From Isoetes taiwanensis (Eukaryota; Streptophyta; Lycopodiopsida; Isoetales; Isoetaceae), in assembly GCA_021234155.1 (NCBI GenBank), contig JAJEKV010000077.1, forward strand, positions 3,252,472 to 3,316,471: a stretch of DNA of 64,000 nt, read 5' to 3'. Both the position numbers and the translations under genes were made by a program. The notes below the pieces were generated by a model. That model was not told the DNA's origin and made no database searches. It worked only from the letters and a program-made list of their open reading frames with translations. Positions 43,344-55,639 of this stretch are shown one piece after another (the stretch's first letter is position 1; each line of letters begins with the position of its first letter).

Positions 43344-44446
43344 TATGGCAAATTAGTTCTGAGAATACTTCACTGTTCATTTTGGAAGCGGTGACTGTTT
43401 GGAACTTCCTTCGGAGTTCGAATATTTGTTGGATTTGGTGCCTTCAACAAGTCCTTTGCCTTTATCCATTATGATCAGCACACAAAGGAAATCTTTGAAA
43501 AATTATCTTACTAGTTAGGAATGGCAAGATACTCCTGAACAGAACAATTTTCTTCTATAAATTTTGAATCTTTGAGGAGGTGATCAGGCTCACGCGCAAC
43601 ACAGGTTTGGGTACTAAGGTGAAGTTTTAGTAGGTTAGAGTAGGCTCTTGAGAAGTTTGATTGTATATTCGAATTCAACGTGTTTGAATTAGTCAAACAA
43701 GTCTCAAATTGTTAAAAAATAATTTATTTTTTTTTTTTTTTTTTGGCAAAAAAAGTAGCATGTCATCACCTCTGTTGATAATCCGTTATATGTGATTTTC
43801 ACATTAGCCATTAGCTAACCACTAACTGCTAACTGCCAACCATGCTTTTAGTCTTGTTACCAGCTCTCGATTCTTGCTTTAGGGCAAGAGAAGGCGTCAA
43901 TTACTATATTGTATGGTCTCGAGTGAGTTGTAATTAATGAGTTGGTATTTCTGGTATATGGTATGGTCCTAAGGCATGAATGTATTTGAATGCTTTCCAG
44001 CATCTGAAATGTTGATTGCAATATTTTATAACTGCGTAGGCTAGGCTAGTTCATACATAGAAATGCTAAGAGCTATGTTTTACCATTGCAACATTTCCCT
44101 TCATGTTAGATTGTTCCATTAGAGAGAATTGTATTCTATACTGAGGGTTTGTCATATATATATTGGATGGATCCGCTAAGAGAGTTTTAGTTTGTTTTGC
44201 TTGTAATGGATGTTATAGTTTGTAAATTATGGATTGGAATGACAAACCAAGTTGGAATAATAACATATTGACACTTCTATATGTTACTATCGTTCGAAAA
44301 ACCTTCTAGGGTGAATCGTACGTAGTAGTGAGCTTGATGTGCTCTCGTTCTTGTATTGGGTGCCATAGACTTTTTGGTTTCCATGGACGATAAAATGCAA
44401 TACAATTCAATTCAACGATTCCATCTCTTTAGCTTCTATGCTAGTG
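43344..44446. other. Anonymous DNA; homopolymer T tract
   Basis: Contains a T run of about 21 bases near 43724-43744. No gene is recognised apart from the broken frames mentioned with the preceding entry. Confidence 0.4.
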
Positions 44447-44705
44447 GCAAACCTCGAGAATTCTCGCATAACCAGTGGTTCGATGCCGGGTGCAAAAGAA
44501 CAGAAATGCTGCCTCCGCCAAGTCACAGATCCTGCTATACGCTCGGATGCATCAAGCAATATCGCACTCTTCTTAAGGCTAGAAAGGCCAAGTACATTGT
44601 GGCCCATCAACATGAAATGTTCTTCCTCCTAGAACATCATCCCGAGACCTTTTGGCAAAGGGTGATGAGGAGGCCAGTGCTGCCCACAGGAAACATCACT
44701 CCAGA
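44447..44705 (+). mobile_element. LINE coding fragment (endonuclease-RT linker)
   Basis: A plus-strand frame reads EFSHNQWFDAGCKRTEM, YRTLLKARKAKYIVAHQHEM, FFLLEHHPETFWQRVMRRP. The pattern 'WFD..CK...........Y..L...K+..Y.......E.......P..FW' is characteristic of the segment between the endonuclease and reverse transcriptase of plant LINEs. The endonuclease and RT proper are not visible. The similarity stops where the CACTA-like end begins at 44706, so the CACTA element probably inserted into this LINE. Confidence 0.5.
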
Positions 44706-45128
44706 CACTACAAGGGAATGACTACTAAATGTCAGAAAAACCGTCAGAGGATCCAAAACAATTTGTGAAATGTATATCTGACGATTATAATGATGGTTGA
44801 TCTGATTCACGAAATGACGTTCAGCTCTGACGAAAAATCTGACTAGTAAACTGACTAATAAGCATCTAACAAATTTCCTGACGTCCAAACCAATTAGTCG
44901 TCTAATAATGTGACTAATAAAATGACGAGTAGTCTGACGAATTGTCTCTGACGATTTTGCTGACTTATCGTCTAACTAATAAGCTGACTAACTGTCTGAT
45001 CAAATTCTGACTATTTATCTGACGTACAAGTTGACGATTAGTCTGACTAATTTTTTGACTATTATACTGATTAACTTCTTATATTCGTCAGAACAACCAT
45101 CATTCATAATATCTATTGTAGTTGTTGT
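44706..45128 (+). mobile_element. Non-autonomous CACTA-like element with CTGACGA subterminal repeats
   Basis: It begins CACTACAAGGGAATGACTAC, a CACTA-type terminus. The following 370 bp are packed with variants of CTGACGA, TTAGTC, CTGACTAAT in both orientations (more than 20 units), as expected of subterminal transposase-binding arrays in En/Spm elements. A degraded right end may be the complement of CAACTACAATAG near 45117-45128. The right boundary and the 3-bp target duplication are not proven. Confidence 0.6.
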
Positions 45129-45365
45129 TATTCCATAGTTCCTTCAATAATCTAATAATGTAAATGACATATTAAAAGCATCTAGACTTCCTCATTTATC
45201 CAATAACATGATCTCAAATGTTTTGTAACTTGAGAAGACCCTTTTTTCCAACTCCATTGCAAGGGAGAAATATGGTAGTAAATTTTATGTTTGTTTAGGT
45301 GTTGTTTACTAAAATTTGTTTCTCCACTCACATAACTTCAAACTTGAAAGCAATTAAGAACATAT

Positions 45366-45560
<195 letters not shown>

Positions 45561-46285
45561 ATAGATGTGATAGAACACAACAAATGAAATATGATCTCTA
45601 TTTATTTGTCATGAAATAAAAAAATGCTTATCTTATCTTATCCAAAAAATCATGTTGAATATCATCCCCTTTATCATAATCTAGTTGTAGAAGCAACCTT
45701 TGCCTCATATTTGACATTTAAAGCTCAATGTCTTCCAAGAAAACCACATATTTGATCGAAGGAAATATAGGCTCCACATATTGGCTTCGATTCCAGTAAA
45801 TCATAAGCCGAATACCCTCGTGTGGTTTCGGCTCGCATCATTAACTTTTTTTCTCGGCTAAAAAACTCTTGAAGGGGGGTATTCGACCTGCCGATTCAAC
45901 TTTGTGTAATTTAGAAGTCGAATACCCCAGGTTAAACCACAGGCCGAATACCCCAGTTTAAACAATTTTTCACGAAATACAAAATATTTAGGTTTAGGTT
46001 TACTTGGAATAGAGCAGCGGTTTCATAGCTTGCGACCATGTTGGCATGGTGGATGATGGTTGTTTTTGCTTCTGTTCCTTGAGTCTAGATCATCAAATTT
46101 CAACCACGTTTGTAGCATTACAGTTGTATAACTGATCTTCAAGACATTTGTAGTGCAAAATTTGCTATTTAAAGTAGAGTCTTAATCATCTTGATTTAAT
46201 AACTCTATTTCTAGCATCTAATACTTTGCAAAATGTGCACAGTTTTTGGGTTGCCCCTAGGGGGGCAAACCCTCGTTTATGTGGG
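45561..46285. other. Anonymous DNA, nothing recognised
   Basis: AT-rich sequence. The phrase CCGAATACCCC/CGAATACCCT occurs three times between 45809 and 45957, but no repeat unit or gene can be defined. Confidence 0.4.
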
Positions 46286-46650
46286 TATGGGTGCAAATTC
46301 ACACAGGGGTTGACTCCGGGCATCGAGAGCTGTTGGATAGGCATATTCGCCCCTTGTTCCTTAATCTACACCGTACACAAAGTTCCTCGTTTGTGGGGTA
46401 TGGATGTATAGAATTACTTATACTATATAACAAGATTTACAAAATACTATATGATTTCAGGCAATATACTATATGGTGTTGATTTTGTACGTGCAAAACA
46501 TAATTACAGGGGCCTCTCGCTGCCCTACGTCACCCCCCGTGTGAATATGCACCCAAACAAAAGGGGGTTTAAGGGGGAATTTAATTTTAAGGCGTGTAAT
46601 GTAATGGTTTGTGTTATACGTTAAAAATTTTTTTGCCCCTTCGGGGCCAA
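46286..46650 (+). mobile_element. Fold-back element M4
   Basis: The core matches M1: GGGTGCAAATTCACACAGGG, GATAGGCATATTCGCCCCTT, TTTGTGGGGTATGGATGTA, GTGTGAATATGCACCC, then the right arm AAAGGGGGTTTAAGGGGG and AATGTAATGGTTTGTGTTA. The palindrome GCCCCTTCGGGGC (46636-46648) follows the arm, as in M2. Confidence 0.7.
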
Positions 46651-49059
46651 AAACAAACAACGTCACATCACACTTGGATGATAAAAAGATAAATTAATAC
46701 GTGAAGCAACAACAATTGAGATTTGGACCATCGTGTTGTAGTTTGAAGATATAATCTTGAATCGACAAGTATAGAATCTAGAACGCACGTTTAATTCTAA
46801 AGAACATGTAAGAGATTCACCTCAAATGAGGCTTCAGCATTGAAAACCTCATAATGAGTCATTCCAAAAGGTTTTGCAGAGAAACATGCAGTTTGTATGG
46901 GTCCATATGAGAAACTTCAAAGTGCAATAGATATTATGCCTGCCCAGAGAATACACATCATGGTCCGAGTTGAATACGCTGCAAATAACTCAAACAAGCT
47001 GGAAATGAGTTGAATATGTTGCATAAGATAACAGGCTGGTCGATTGAAGAAAAATAGTGCTCGAAGCTTCATTAATGCATTTAGGATGTCTTCATAATAC
47101 AATGCCCTCATAATTCCAAATCATGTAACATTCTGCAAAATATGGATACAGGAACTTTCAAAGGACATCTGCACCAAAATGGAGGACTGAACCTTCATTC
47201 TTGTACTCTATTACTCCACGTGCACTTGGAGATTCGATGACACGTGCACAAAGGCAATGAGAATTTCCTTCATTTTGATGGACTGCCATATCGTCATAGG
47301 CAGCATTACATAGTGACAAATTTGCTTCACAATTCTGCATCATGTATGAGTTGAATACACTGCAAGCAAGTCTGCGAATGAGTTGAACATGATGCATAGG
47401 ATAACAAGAGACCAATCAGATAAATAATAGCTGTTGACTTATTTGCCAAGTTATCATATTTTTAAAAAAGACAATCACCATATGCCGCAGTTCAGATAAC
47501 ATGCAATGGCTACAATCTACATAATGAACACAAAACATAAACCACCTTTCCTCTGGATTTTGCAACCCCTCTTATACAACAATCCATGTAGTATTTTTCC
47601 TAGAAGCAAGGCTGCTCGTTACTAAGCGGTAAAAGATACTAGCTAGTATGCATGGCGTTAAGCTAAAAGATACCGAGTGAATGGCCTCGATCCATAGCAA
47701 CCTAGTATACAAGCACCCATTACCCATTATGGGTCATAACCCCGAATGCCAACATCCGCTAATGGGCACACCAAAGAAAGAAGTATAAAAGGGACATTAA
47801 CAAACCTTCAAAATCTTCATGTATGCGGTTAGATCTCGAATCAAGCCATCTTTACGATCGAGGCCTTAGACGTGGTTTACGATACTATGGGCCGGTCATA
47901 GCTAGCAAAAGGCTCCTTTGTCACACCATTTTCGTTTAATGTCTTCCAATAAACATCCATATTAAACCCATTCTCAATATAATCAAGTAGAGCCCAGTAC
48001 ATGCAAGTTGGTTTCAGGTTTGGGCGAATGTAATAAAAGGCTTAAAGCATCACCGACGGATAACAATATCATCTCGGGCTAGTATTATTGTGTAGCCGAT
48101 GCATTCATCCATCATACCACCTTTTGCAATCATTATTCATTTTAACGATATTTTTTGATATAGGGTTTGTTAATTCTCAACATTCTCTCAATGAAAACAT
48201 ACCAAAGGTTAGCGGACTAAAAGCTCACCAACAACCAAAATTTCATCACGATATCTGTTGCCCCACATCACTTTGCACCCCTTCCAACCGTACTCATAAT
48301 AAACCTAATAATTTCTCGATTTTACGTTTGTTCTTTATATGTTTTACGTAAGTAGTCCCGTTAATCTTTCTTGAGCTGCACTAATTTCCCCAGTAACGGT
48401 AATATACGAGAAAAAAACAATGCATTTTAAATAGGAAGAGGAGCATTAAGGGGTCTAATGAACAACGAGGGAAGATCACACAAGGTGGGCTTTTGTGGGT
48501 TTGGATAGCATGAAGCATAGCCCCATTTTGCTTTGAAGCAAGGCAGAAACAGAGATGCATATGGTAGGATCGAGCCCCGGAGGGCAAAGCAACGGAAGTG
48601 TTTTTTTTTTTTAGGGTTTCGTTGGTTTCAATGAAGCATGGCGTGGCGTAGAGATAGTGGCTGAAGCATCGCCAAAGAGCTGGTCGTTCGATGTGAAGAC
48701 AAAGCAATAAGAAGCAACATGAAGCAACATGAATAGGAAACGAGAAACAAAAACAGAGTAAAGAAGAAAAAGCAGAGTTAGGTATCCGGCATGCCTAATG
48801 TTTGATGCGCACAATTTTTCCTTCCCCTCCAAAAAGAAATCATTGTCCTAAATGAAACCAAAAGACAAGAATGAAGAGCATAACAAAAGCTATGATCTCA
48901 TACGGATATGTAGCAACAATGGACTTCGCCAACAAGAGAAATCCAGAAGACAAGAATCCAGAGGACAAAAGTTTTGGGGTTTGATGGATATGAATGCAAT
49001 ATTGATAACAACAGCCGTTAGATTGTTTAAGCTAGTCGAAATCAACGGTCCAAAAATGA
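46651..49059. other. Anonymous DNA with one diverged duplication
   Basis: A segment with GAGTTGAATACRCTGCAA and AATGAGTTGAAYATG, TGCATARGATAACA occurs at about 46960-47030 and 47335-47405 in diverged form. No exon is recognised. The minus-strand frame 48381-48707 has no known motif. A T11 run is at 48601-48612. Confidence 0.35.
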
Positions 49060-49178
49060 CGCACTCTAGAAATACTATTTAGTACGTCCCAACGAATACA
49101 ACACCAAAATCATAGGAAAACCATGCCAAAAAGTGTATAAAACTACAAAAAAAAACCCCTGTTATTATGCTACATATT
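49060..49178 (+). repeat. Dispersed repeat copy B with conserved end
   Basis: CGCACTCTAGAAATACTATT at the left; ACCCCTGTTATTATGCTACA, TATT at the right. Internal AAAACCATGCCAAAAAGTGT matches copy C. Confidence 0.65.
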
Positions 49179-49256
49179 CAAGTATATACTGGCATATACC
49201 TGGCATATGCTGATGACTGCTAAAAACTGGCTGCTGCCTGTAAATGCTAGGTCATC

Positions 49257-49492
49257 CGCTGGACTTGGCTATGGCTTTCTGCACCTCAGATTCTTGCTTG
49301 GAAATCCGGCATTGTTTCCGCTTCATTCAAGACTGCCTTCTCTGTGTACATCGCCGGAGTTATTGTAACCCTTGTTGTTGTTCTTCCGGATTGGGGTTTT
49401 TTCTTACGACATCCAAGAAACATGCAGAAGCAAATTCTCATGGAGGCCACAACACCATCGCTTCAAACCCTTCTACCGCCTCCAAGCAGCCC
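49257..49492 (+). pseudogene. Signal peptidase complex subunit SPC12/SPCS1-like fragment
   Basis: The frame reads KTAFSVYIAGVIVTLVVVLP, DWGFFLRHPRNMQKQ. Plant SPC12 proteins have a second membrane helix ending 'YAGGVVLTTLVTVPNWPFFNRHP', a close match in order and spacing. SPC12 is a small two-helix ER membrane subunit of the signal peptidase complex. The upstream part (WTWLWLSAPQILAWKSG) does not match the usual N-terminus with its MDWQGQK start, and no start codon is apparent. Downstream, the expected WLDP is replaced by a Pro/Ser-rich stretch that lies in a local duplication. I take it as a gene fragment. A chance hydrophobic similarity is not excluded. Confidence 0.5.
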
Positions 49493-49703
49493 AGTTTTTT
49501 TTTCTTCGCCTTCCCAAAGCCGCTCGTGGTCCCTTGCATTTTAAGTGATCCGCATCCGCTTTAGAAGGGCATCCCATCAAGAAGGCCCATTTCTTCTTCT
49601 TTTTCGCATCCTCAAAATGAGTCTCAACGGAAGTGCGTAAGCAAATTCTCATGGAGGCCACAACACCATCGCTTCAAACCCTTCTACCACCTCCAAGCAG
49701 CCC
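49430..49703 (+). repeat. 63-bp segment duplicated 211 bp apart
   Basis: GCAAATTCTCATGGAGGCCA, CAACACCATCGCTTCAAACC, CTTCTACC(G/A)CCTCCAAGCAGC occurs at 49430 and 49641 with one base difference. The duplication is recent. It covers the 3' part of the SPC12-like frame. Confidence 0.9.
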
Positions 49704-51910
49704 GGGACCGCCTCTCAAATTTTTGATAATCACTTGCCTCCCTTGGTAAGTTTTTCTAGGGTTTAATGTTCATTAAGCATGCATTTAACTTCTGCTTTTG
49801 CTCGTTTTTTCTTCTTTGTTCAATTGCATAAATGTTCTTTAACGATCCGATTATTAACTTGATTACTTGCTTGAAGAAAATGGCATGTCTCCCTACCATT
49901 CTTTGCGGGAAAAGAGGTATTTTGCCATCACTTATATTATTCTAAAGACCTCACATCTTTTATGCCTTTGTTTGCATCAAATATGGTTATGTCTTTTGTT
50001 TTCCAAGGTGTACTACATTGTTCCTATGTCAATAGGTGGAGGAGAATGGCTTTTTTTTACATCTATTACATTTTGTTCTTCCCAAAGATTTTGTCAAGAA
50101 TGGTAAATTTGATGAGTCAGAGGACCTTTTAGTGGCCTATAGAGAAGCTGCGCAGACCTTTCAAAGCTTACAGACAAGCTTACCGGACGCTTGCGTTGCG
50201 TATTCCTTCAAACACAAGCCCTTCAAACACGTGATTAGCGATTACTAACCATGATAATGAATTATATCATCTCGATTTGATTATGCCATGACGGAAGAAC
50301 TCGCTCACAAATTTAAGCTTCTATTTTTCCATTTTCCTTGCGAATTAAAAAGCAATTACATCTATCTCTTTTTTGTTGTCATTTGCAAGCTAGACCTTTC
50401 TAATAAAGTACTACATTTGCTTCTTTTGCCCTTTATAGCAGTTTAATTGACCATCTATTTATGGAAAGTAAGGCCCTTCACAATATTTTTTTATAGTATT
50501 AGGCAGTTCAGTTTGACGATTTGGTGACCAATCCTGACGCATTGAATCATCTGTACTATGCTATTTATATTTCTAATATTTTCCTGACTTATAATTAACA
50601 GTGATGCGAGTTATACGCTAATTTTCCAAATCATCCTTTGAACAGATGTAGAGGCACGAACAATGCAAGTTTATTTCTCTGCCACCTACAGAATAAGCTC
50701 AGGTCTGCCGTTTAATCATACTTTAACCATTCCTTTTTTGCTTTCACTGGAGCTAAGGAAACAAGAATACCTCCAGTTAATGAAACAAGGCACCAAACCC
50801 AATGAAATGGGTACCTAACCCAAAGGCATTTTTTCCCAAAGTGTATAACATTTTTGTTATGCATAAGCAAACATTCCAATGCATATTATATATCAACTCA
50901 TGTTATTCCAATGTTCCTGTCATGGTCAAGCATGTAGCTGAGCCAAATGTCTATTCAGCACTCACGATGAAAGAGACTATATTATTGCTTCAAGGCATTA
51001 ATATAAAAATGTCTGTGGATTCTATTACAAGTCCAAAAGAAAACATATAACATATGATTTTTTATTTAAAGTTTCTTCTTGCCTGAGTCGCAACTGTCTC
51101 AGCAGATGTGTTGGAGTTTTTAGTTCTTGAGCTAATTATGAATCATTTTTATTTTACAATGATCGATTATTCACACTTTTGGAACTTGACAGTCTCTAGG
51201 AACAATAAAAATCATGGAGCTTGCCATTTCAGATCGTGTTTTTCCATCAACCATATACCAATGAAGTTTTCAAGGCATTGTGGTGTTCGTGAAGGTCGTT
51301 GAAGATAGACAAGTCATTATGGAAAAGAAGCAAAGGGTTTTTCAATGCACACGATTTTTCACAATTGCATTAGACCTACAATCACGACATGAAAAGAACA
51401 GAGCCACGGTTGAAGAAGCAAAATATATAAGGCTCTTACTATTCTTCCTAGATATTAACAAACTTTAATGATTAGATGGTAATTCACATGATGATGTTAA
51501 GTGATCTTGGAATTGTAGAGTTGGAAATGTTTCTCTAAATTGTTATGTCTAGGTTTTTACTTCTTACAATGATATCTTAGTTCAAGAAAACCATCAAATC
51601 TTCATTTCTATGACACTAAATGCATCAATATATAATGCTAAAATAGTAATACTAAAATGCCTCCCCTATGCATGTCAAACACAATGCGAAGCTTAATATA
51701 ATTATGTGGATGTTGTAGCTTAGTTGTTGTTGAAAAGTAGTATGAATAAAAAAAGTTATAGGTTGAAGACAAAACGTAAACCGTGAGGTTAAGTCTACTA
51801 AAGAAACAACCCCGACCTAAGCCAACAACTTTAAGGGTGGAATGTTGGTTCTAGGTTTTTGCACGCAAGTAAATCATTTGTAGGTTCTCAGCTTATGCCC
51901 AATAACATCA
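49704..51910. other. Exon-like traces, not recognised
   Basis: 50099-50240 (+) reads KNGKFDESEDLLVAYREAAQ, TFQSLQTSLPDACVA after a T-rich tract and may be an exon. The protein is unknown to me. 50802-51050 and 51280-51468 are further open plus-strand stretches without known motifs. No other structure is seen. Confidence 0.3.
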
Positions 51911-52142
51911 GGCACCATAACCATGAACATATAAAATGTCAAATGCACACAACATACATCTACAAGTTCATCATTAACAAATCAACGGGCACCATAACCA
52001 TGAACATATAAAATGTCAAATGCACACAACATACATCTACAAGTTCATCATTAACAAATCAATGACGTGGGAACCATAACTATGAAGATATAAAATGCCA
52101 AATGCACATATCATACATCTATAGGTTCATCATTGACATATT
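51911..52142 (+). repeat. Three-copy tandem repeat of about 77-82 bp
   Basis: GGCACCATAACCATGAACAT, ATAAAATGTCAAATGCACAC, CATACATCTACAAGTTCATC starts at 51911, 51988 and about 52070. The first two copies are nearly identical. The third is diverged. Confidence 0.9.
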
Positions 52143-52273
52143 TTCAACCTGAGCAAGTAGATCACCTCATAACGGATAATTTTTATGAAGGATTCTCATT
52201 TCGATTGTCTTATTGTTGCAATCCAAGCCAATAGTGGAAAAGAACTTAAGCACTTACCACATTAACGAGCAGG

Positions 52274-52407
52274 AGGTCAATTGAAGGAGGTCCATTCATT
52301 GATTGACATGATGTTTTACTCTATTCTTTGTGGTTGATTGAGGTCAATTGAAGGAGGTCCATTCATCGATTGACATGATGTTTTACTCTATTCTTTGTGG
52401 TTGATTG
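52274..52407 (+). repeat. 67-bp tandem duplication
   Basis: AGGTCAATTGAAGGAGGTCC, ATTCATYGATTGACATGATG, TTTTACTCTATTCTTTGTGG starts at 52274 and 52341 and differs at one base. Confidence 0.9.
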
Positions 52408-52837
52408 ATTTTCTGTGAGGCTATTGACTAACTTATATGGTTGGGCTTTTTTGCCTTTCTATCAGTAGTGATCTAGTTTGAGCATTTTGGATAACTGATG
52501 TAAATAACCTTCTTATGCTGATTGCGTCGTTTTGTATGCTTCTAGTGTATGGTCATGCTTGAGAAACAGAAAAGTTATGGCCCTACCACTACAAGAGGAG
52601 GGTAGTATTATTGTCTAATATAGTGTCGAAAAACGTGACACAAAAGGAACTTCCAATACTCCTATAGCTGTGATAAACTTGACACTATACTTGTCGTCAT
52701 CATTTGTCACTTGGGTGACAAGCATTGCATCAAGATTTTGACATAGAATGTAGTCGTAAATGTTGACACAAATAGAGTTTTCAACAAGTCTACAACACTG
52801 AGATTAACAACGCAATATCACGATCTTCCTCTTTTTG

Positions 52838-53400
52838 TTGCGGCCGCTTTTACTGGAAGGGCTACCGGCCCTTTACTGGCGCGAAATACTGCCTTTTAGG
52901 GTTGTCACGAGCGCTGATGACGGATGGCGCTGGGAGGTGCAAATGATGGATGGCGCTGAGCTTGGCGGCGATGCACTGAGCGTTCGCCGGTGAGCATGCC
53001 TCGGACGGTGGAGCGCTTTAGTGAGGAGGCACCTCCACCGGGCGACTTCCCCGAAGCGGTTTTCGAAGCCTTCCCCGAAGCGTTTGGGGCGGTTGGCATT
53101 GGGGCGTCTGTTTTCCAGCAATACGATTGTGAAGAGGTTACGGCTCGGGCGTTTGATGAAGGCTTGTCCGGAGGTATGCTTGTTGCTTGCGGCGAAGATG
53201 GATTTTTTGATGTGTAAATCATCCCGGCAATGATTTTTCCCGATGGTTTTTAATGCGGGCCGCGGTGATTATGTTTTTGTTGATTGTGGGCCTTCGGCCC
53301 TTGTTCTGGTTAGGGACTTTGGTCCCGTTTTGTATTTGTGGTCCCATAACCCGATTGGGTTCAGCGGACATTAAAAGGTTCTTCCTTCCTTCTTCCTATT
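52838..53400 (+). mobile_element. GC-rich non-LTR element nested in the CACTA left arm
   Basis: An abrupt switch to GC-rich sequence at TTGCGGCCGC leads to a body open on both strands (PPPGDFPEAVFEAFPEAFG in one frame). Three adjacent palindromes follow: GGGCCTTCGGCCC (53288), GGGACTTTGGTCCC (53313) and AACCCGATTGGGTT (53348). The 3' end is CGGACATTAAAAGGTTC, then TTCC repeats. It shares this architecture with 1045-2118. No reverse transcriptase is present; it is truncated or non-autonomous. It is younger than the CACTA insertion, since it interrupts it. Confidence 0.6.
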
Positions 53401-54042
53401 ATAGCAATTTAGTGTTGTTATAGTGTCACCAATATTGTTGATATTGTTTATACTGTCACCAATATTGTCAATTTTGTATTGTACTTTGTGTCAGGAACTA
53501 TGGCAAGATTATAGCAAAGCCCTCCTACACTTTTAGTCAACATTATATCAATGAGGAAGTGACCTTTGTATCACAACAAATGTCAACGTTATGACAAGAT
53601 AGTAATAAATATAATGCACCCGTTTTGTCAATTTAAAACCAAGGGGACTAATTTGTGTGTACAAAACAATATGGGATTTTGTGTCATAAAGGTGGCAGAA
53701 ACGATTACCAAAGTATCTTCGTCAAATTAAAGGCTCTATTTGCAAAATTCTATAATACTTGCAACACTTTGTATTCACTTTTTCTAACTAGTTTATGTGC
53801 ATTTCGTCTTCCAACTAAGATATCAAAGCAACTTTCTCATTTGCTGCAGAATGAAAGTGAGATAACTTGACGTGAACATAAGCAATTTTTCTCATTAAAT
53901 ATGGAGTTCATACATGAAGGAGGTACTAGTCATATGCAATGACAAGTTTCATTGCCTCCTTTCTCAAAAAGTCAATAAAGAACTTTAAATTTCATAAACA
54001 AAGAACTTAAAATTTCAAATTAATGCAAAAAACAAACTTCAA

Positions 54043-54910
54043 TCCTCTCCATTCTCAAGATCATTTCTATCGCCTTCGACCTCATTTTAGTTGGCTTCAT
54101 CACTGTCCTCTTCCTAATTTAACAAATCAGAAGTTAGATCTATTTGAACAAAGGTGAATAACATGAGAATCAAATTTGGCACTTCATACCTTTTCCTTAT
54201 CAGACTCGCTATCAATATAGCATGTGTTCTACATTTATAAGATACATCTGTGAGATTAATGTAAATTCAAATTGACTATAAAATAACAATCTACATACAC
54301 TTACTTTATTCATAACTTCTATCTCCTTCTTGGATTTCGTCTTGAAAATTATCCCTGGGCTTGATTCTCTTATATAGTCCAATGCCTTATGCTATAATAT
54401 AAATGCAGCTCTTAAAATTTTGATATATTTGAAACTATAAAAAGGTAAACTTACCTTTTTTGGCACAAACCCCTTCGCAATCATCCTTTTCCTAAAGGCT
54501 TCATATCCCCCTTTTGTAATTATTTCTTGTATCAGATCATTTGTAGGCATGGAGCCTCAATCTTTAAACTGCATAATATTTCATTAATTACAAAAATGAA
54601 TACATTGATTTCATGTCTTTGATGATTAACTGAACTAAATGAAATATTTCATTAACTACATGGTAATTCCCATTCTCTAATTAGAAAATCGCTACAAATT
54701 TTGACTTTATTGACATGATCCCTCCCGAACCAAAGATTTGTTGTTGCTTCTTGCGTTTGGATGTTTGCATCTATTTGGCTAATCGATATGTCTTCCCACA
54801 AAGTTCGACAAACCTTTTCCAACTCTCTTCATCTACATGCATTGGTTTGGGTGCATTGTTGGTGCTTTTACCTTTCTCACCAAGGTTATCCCCTAAATAT
54901 GAAATAATGT
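54043..54910 (-). pseudogene. CACTA second gene (plant Ptta/En/Spm transposase-domain type)
   Basis: On the minus strand: DNLGEKGKSTNN, DEESWKRFVELCGKTYRLAK, a stop, then SKRKKQQQIFGSGG. The pattern 'eeW..Fv.......k..s..n..nR.k....H..Gs' is that of the plant En/Spm (Transposase_24) domain, here missing the NR and HxxG spacing in part. Later exons read MPTNDLIQEIITKGGYEAFR, KRMIAKGFVPKK (ending at GTAAG), ALDYIRESSPGIIFKTKSKK and an acidic tail, DRNDLENGED. In TNPA/TNPD-type systems the second protein binds subterminal repeats. The opposite orientation to TNP2 is not unusual. The exact exon limits are uncertain. Confidence 0.45.
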
Positions 54911-55320
54911 AACATGATTATAGTGGACACAAGAATACGCTAAAAGATTCCAAAAGCCATTTATGAATATTCTCCTCTAAGGAAACTCAAAAGATAGTGT
55001 TAATAGAATATCCAAGAAATAAAAGGAAGCATACAATACCTCAAAGACAAAACAAACCAATAAACAATAAAAACAAAATGAAGATTGCCTCCCAAACCGT
55101 AAGGACAATCCGGAGAGAGAAATACCAAAAAGTACTTTCAATGGTAGTTGATGTCATTTGTCCAAATGCTCAAATTACACGCTTTTAAATCCATATATTT
55201 ACCAATTTAAGGTTGGAGTCAAAGTTTATAAAACAGGGACACAAGGCTGTAACACCACAGAAAAAACAAGCAAGGAATTGCCAGAAAAAGGGTTTGTTTA
55301 GTATTAACAAAGCAATGGTT

Positions 55321-55376
55321 AAGGTGAATATGTACTGCCTATTTGTTAGTTAAAGGTGAATATGTACTGCCTATTT
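55321..55376 (+). repeat. 32-bp tandem duplication inside the CACTA
   Basis: AAGGTGAATATGTACTGCCT, ATTT is repeated at 55321 and 55353. Confidence 0.85.
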
Positions 55377-55639
55377 TATCTTCAATAGGAAATGCAAATG
55401 CACTAGCTTGTGGTTTTAACTTGCCTAGATGAATTTTTCCAAAAACTCAAATGTTTTGCGCTTTTATATGTAGATCCATCATATGTTGAACATACAGATG
55501 CTCTAAATATGTCGGTCTCTCGAGTAGCGGCTATAATAGTGGGGATGATTGCTTGCCACGCCGCCAAGTCATCTTCTTCTTAAGCCCTCATCAAATTCAT
55601 CTTCGATTATCTCGTCAAAGACAGAGAAAAAAAAGCTAG

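Noticed and set aside
44706-45090. CRISPR-like array (regular CTGACGA repeats)
   Set aside because: Spacing is irregular, units occur in both orientations and the context is a plant CACTA terminus.
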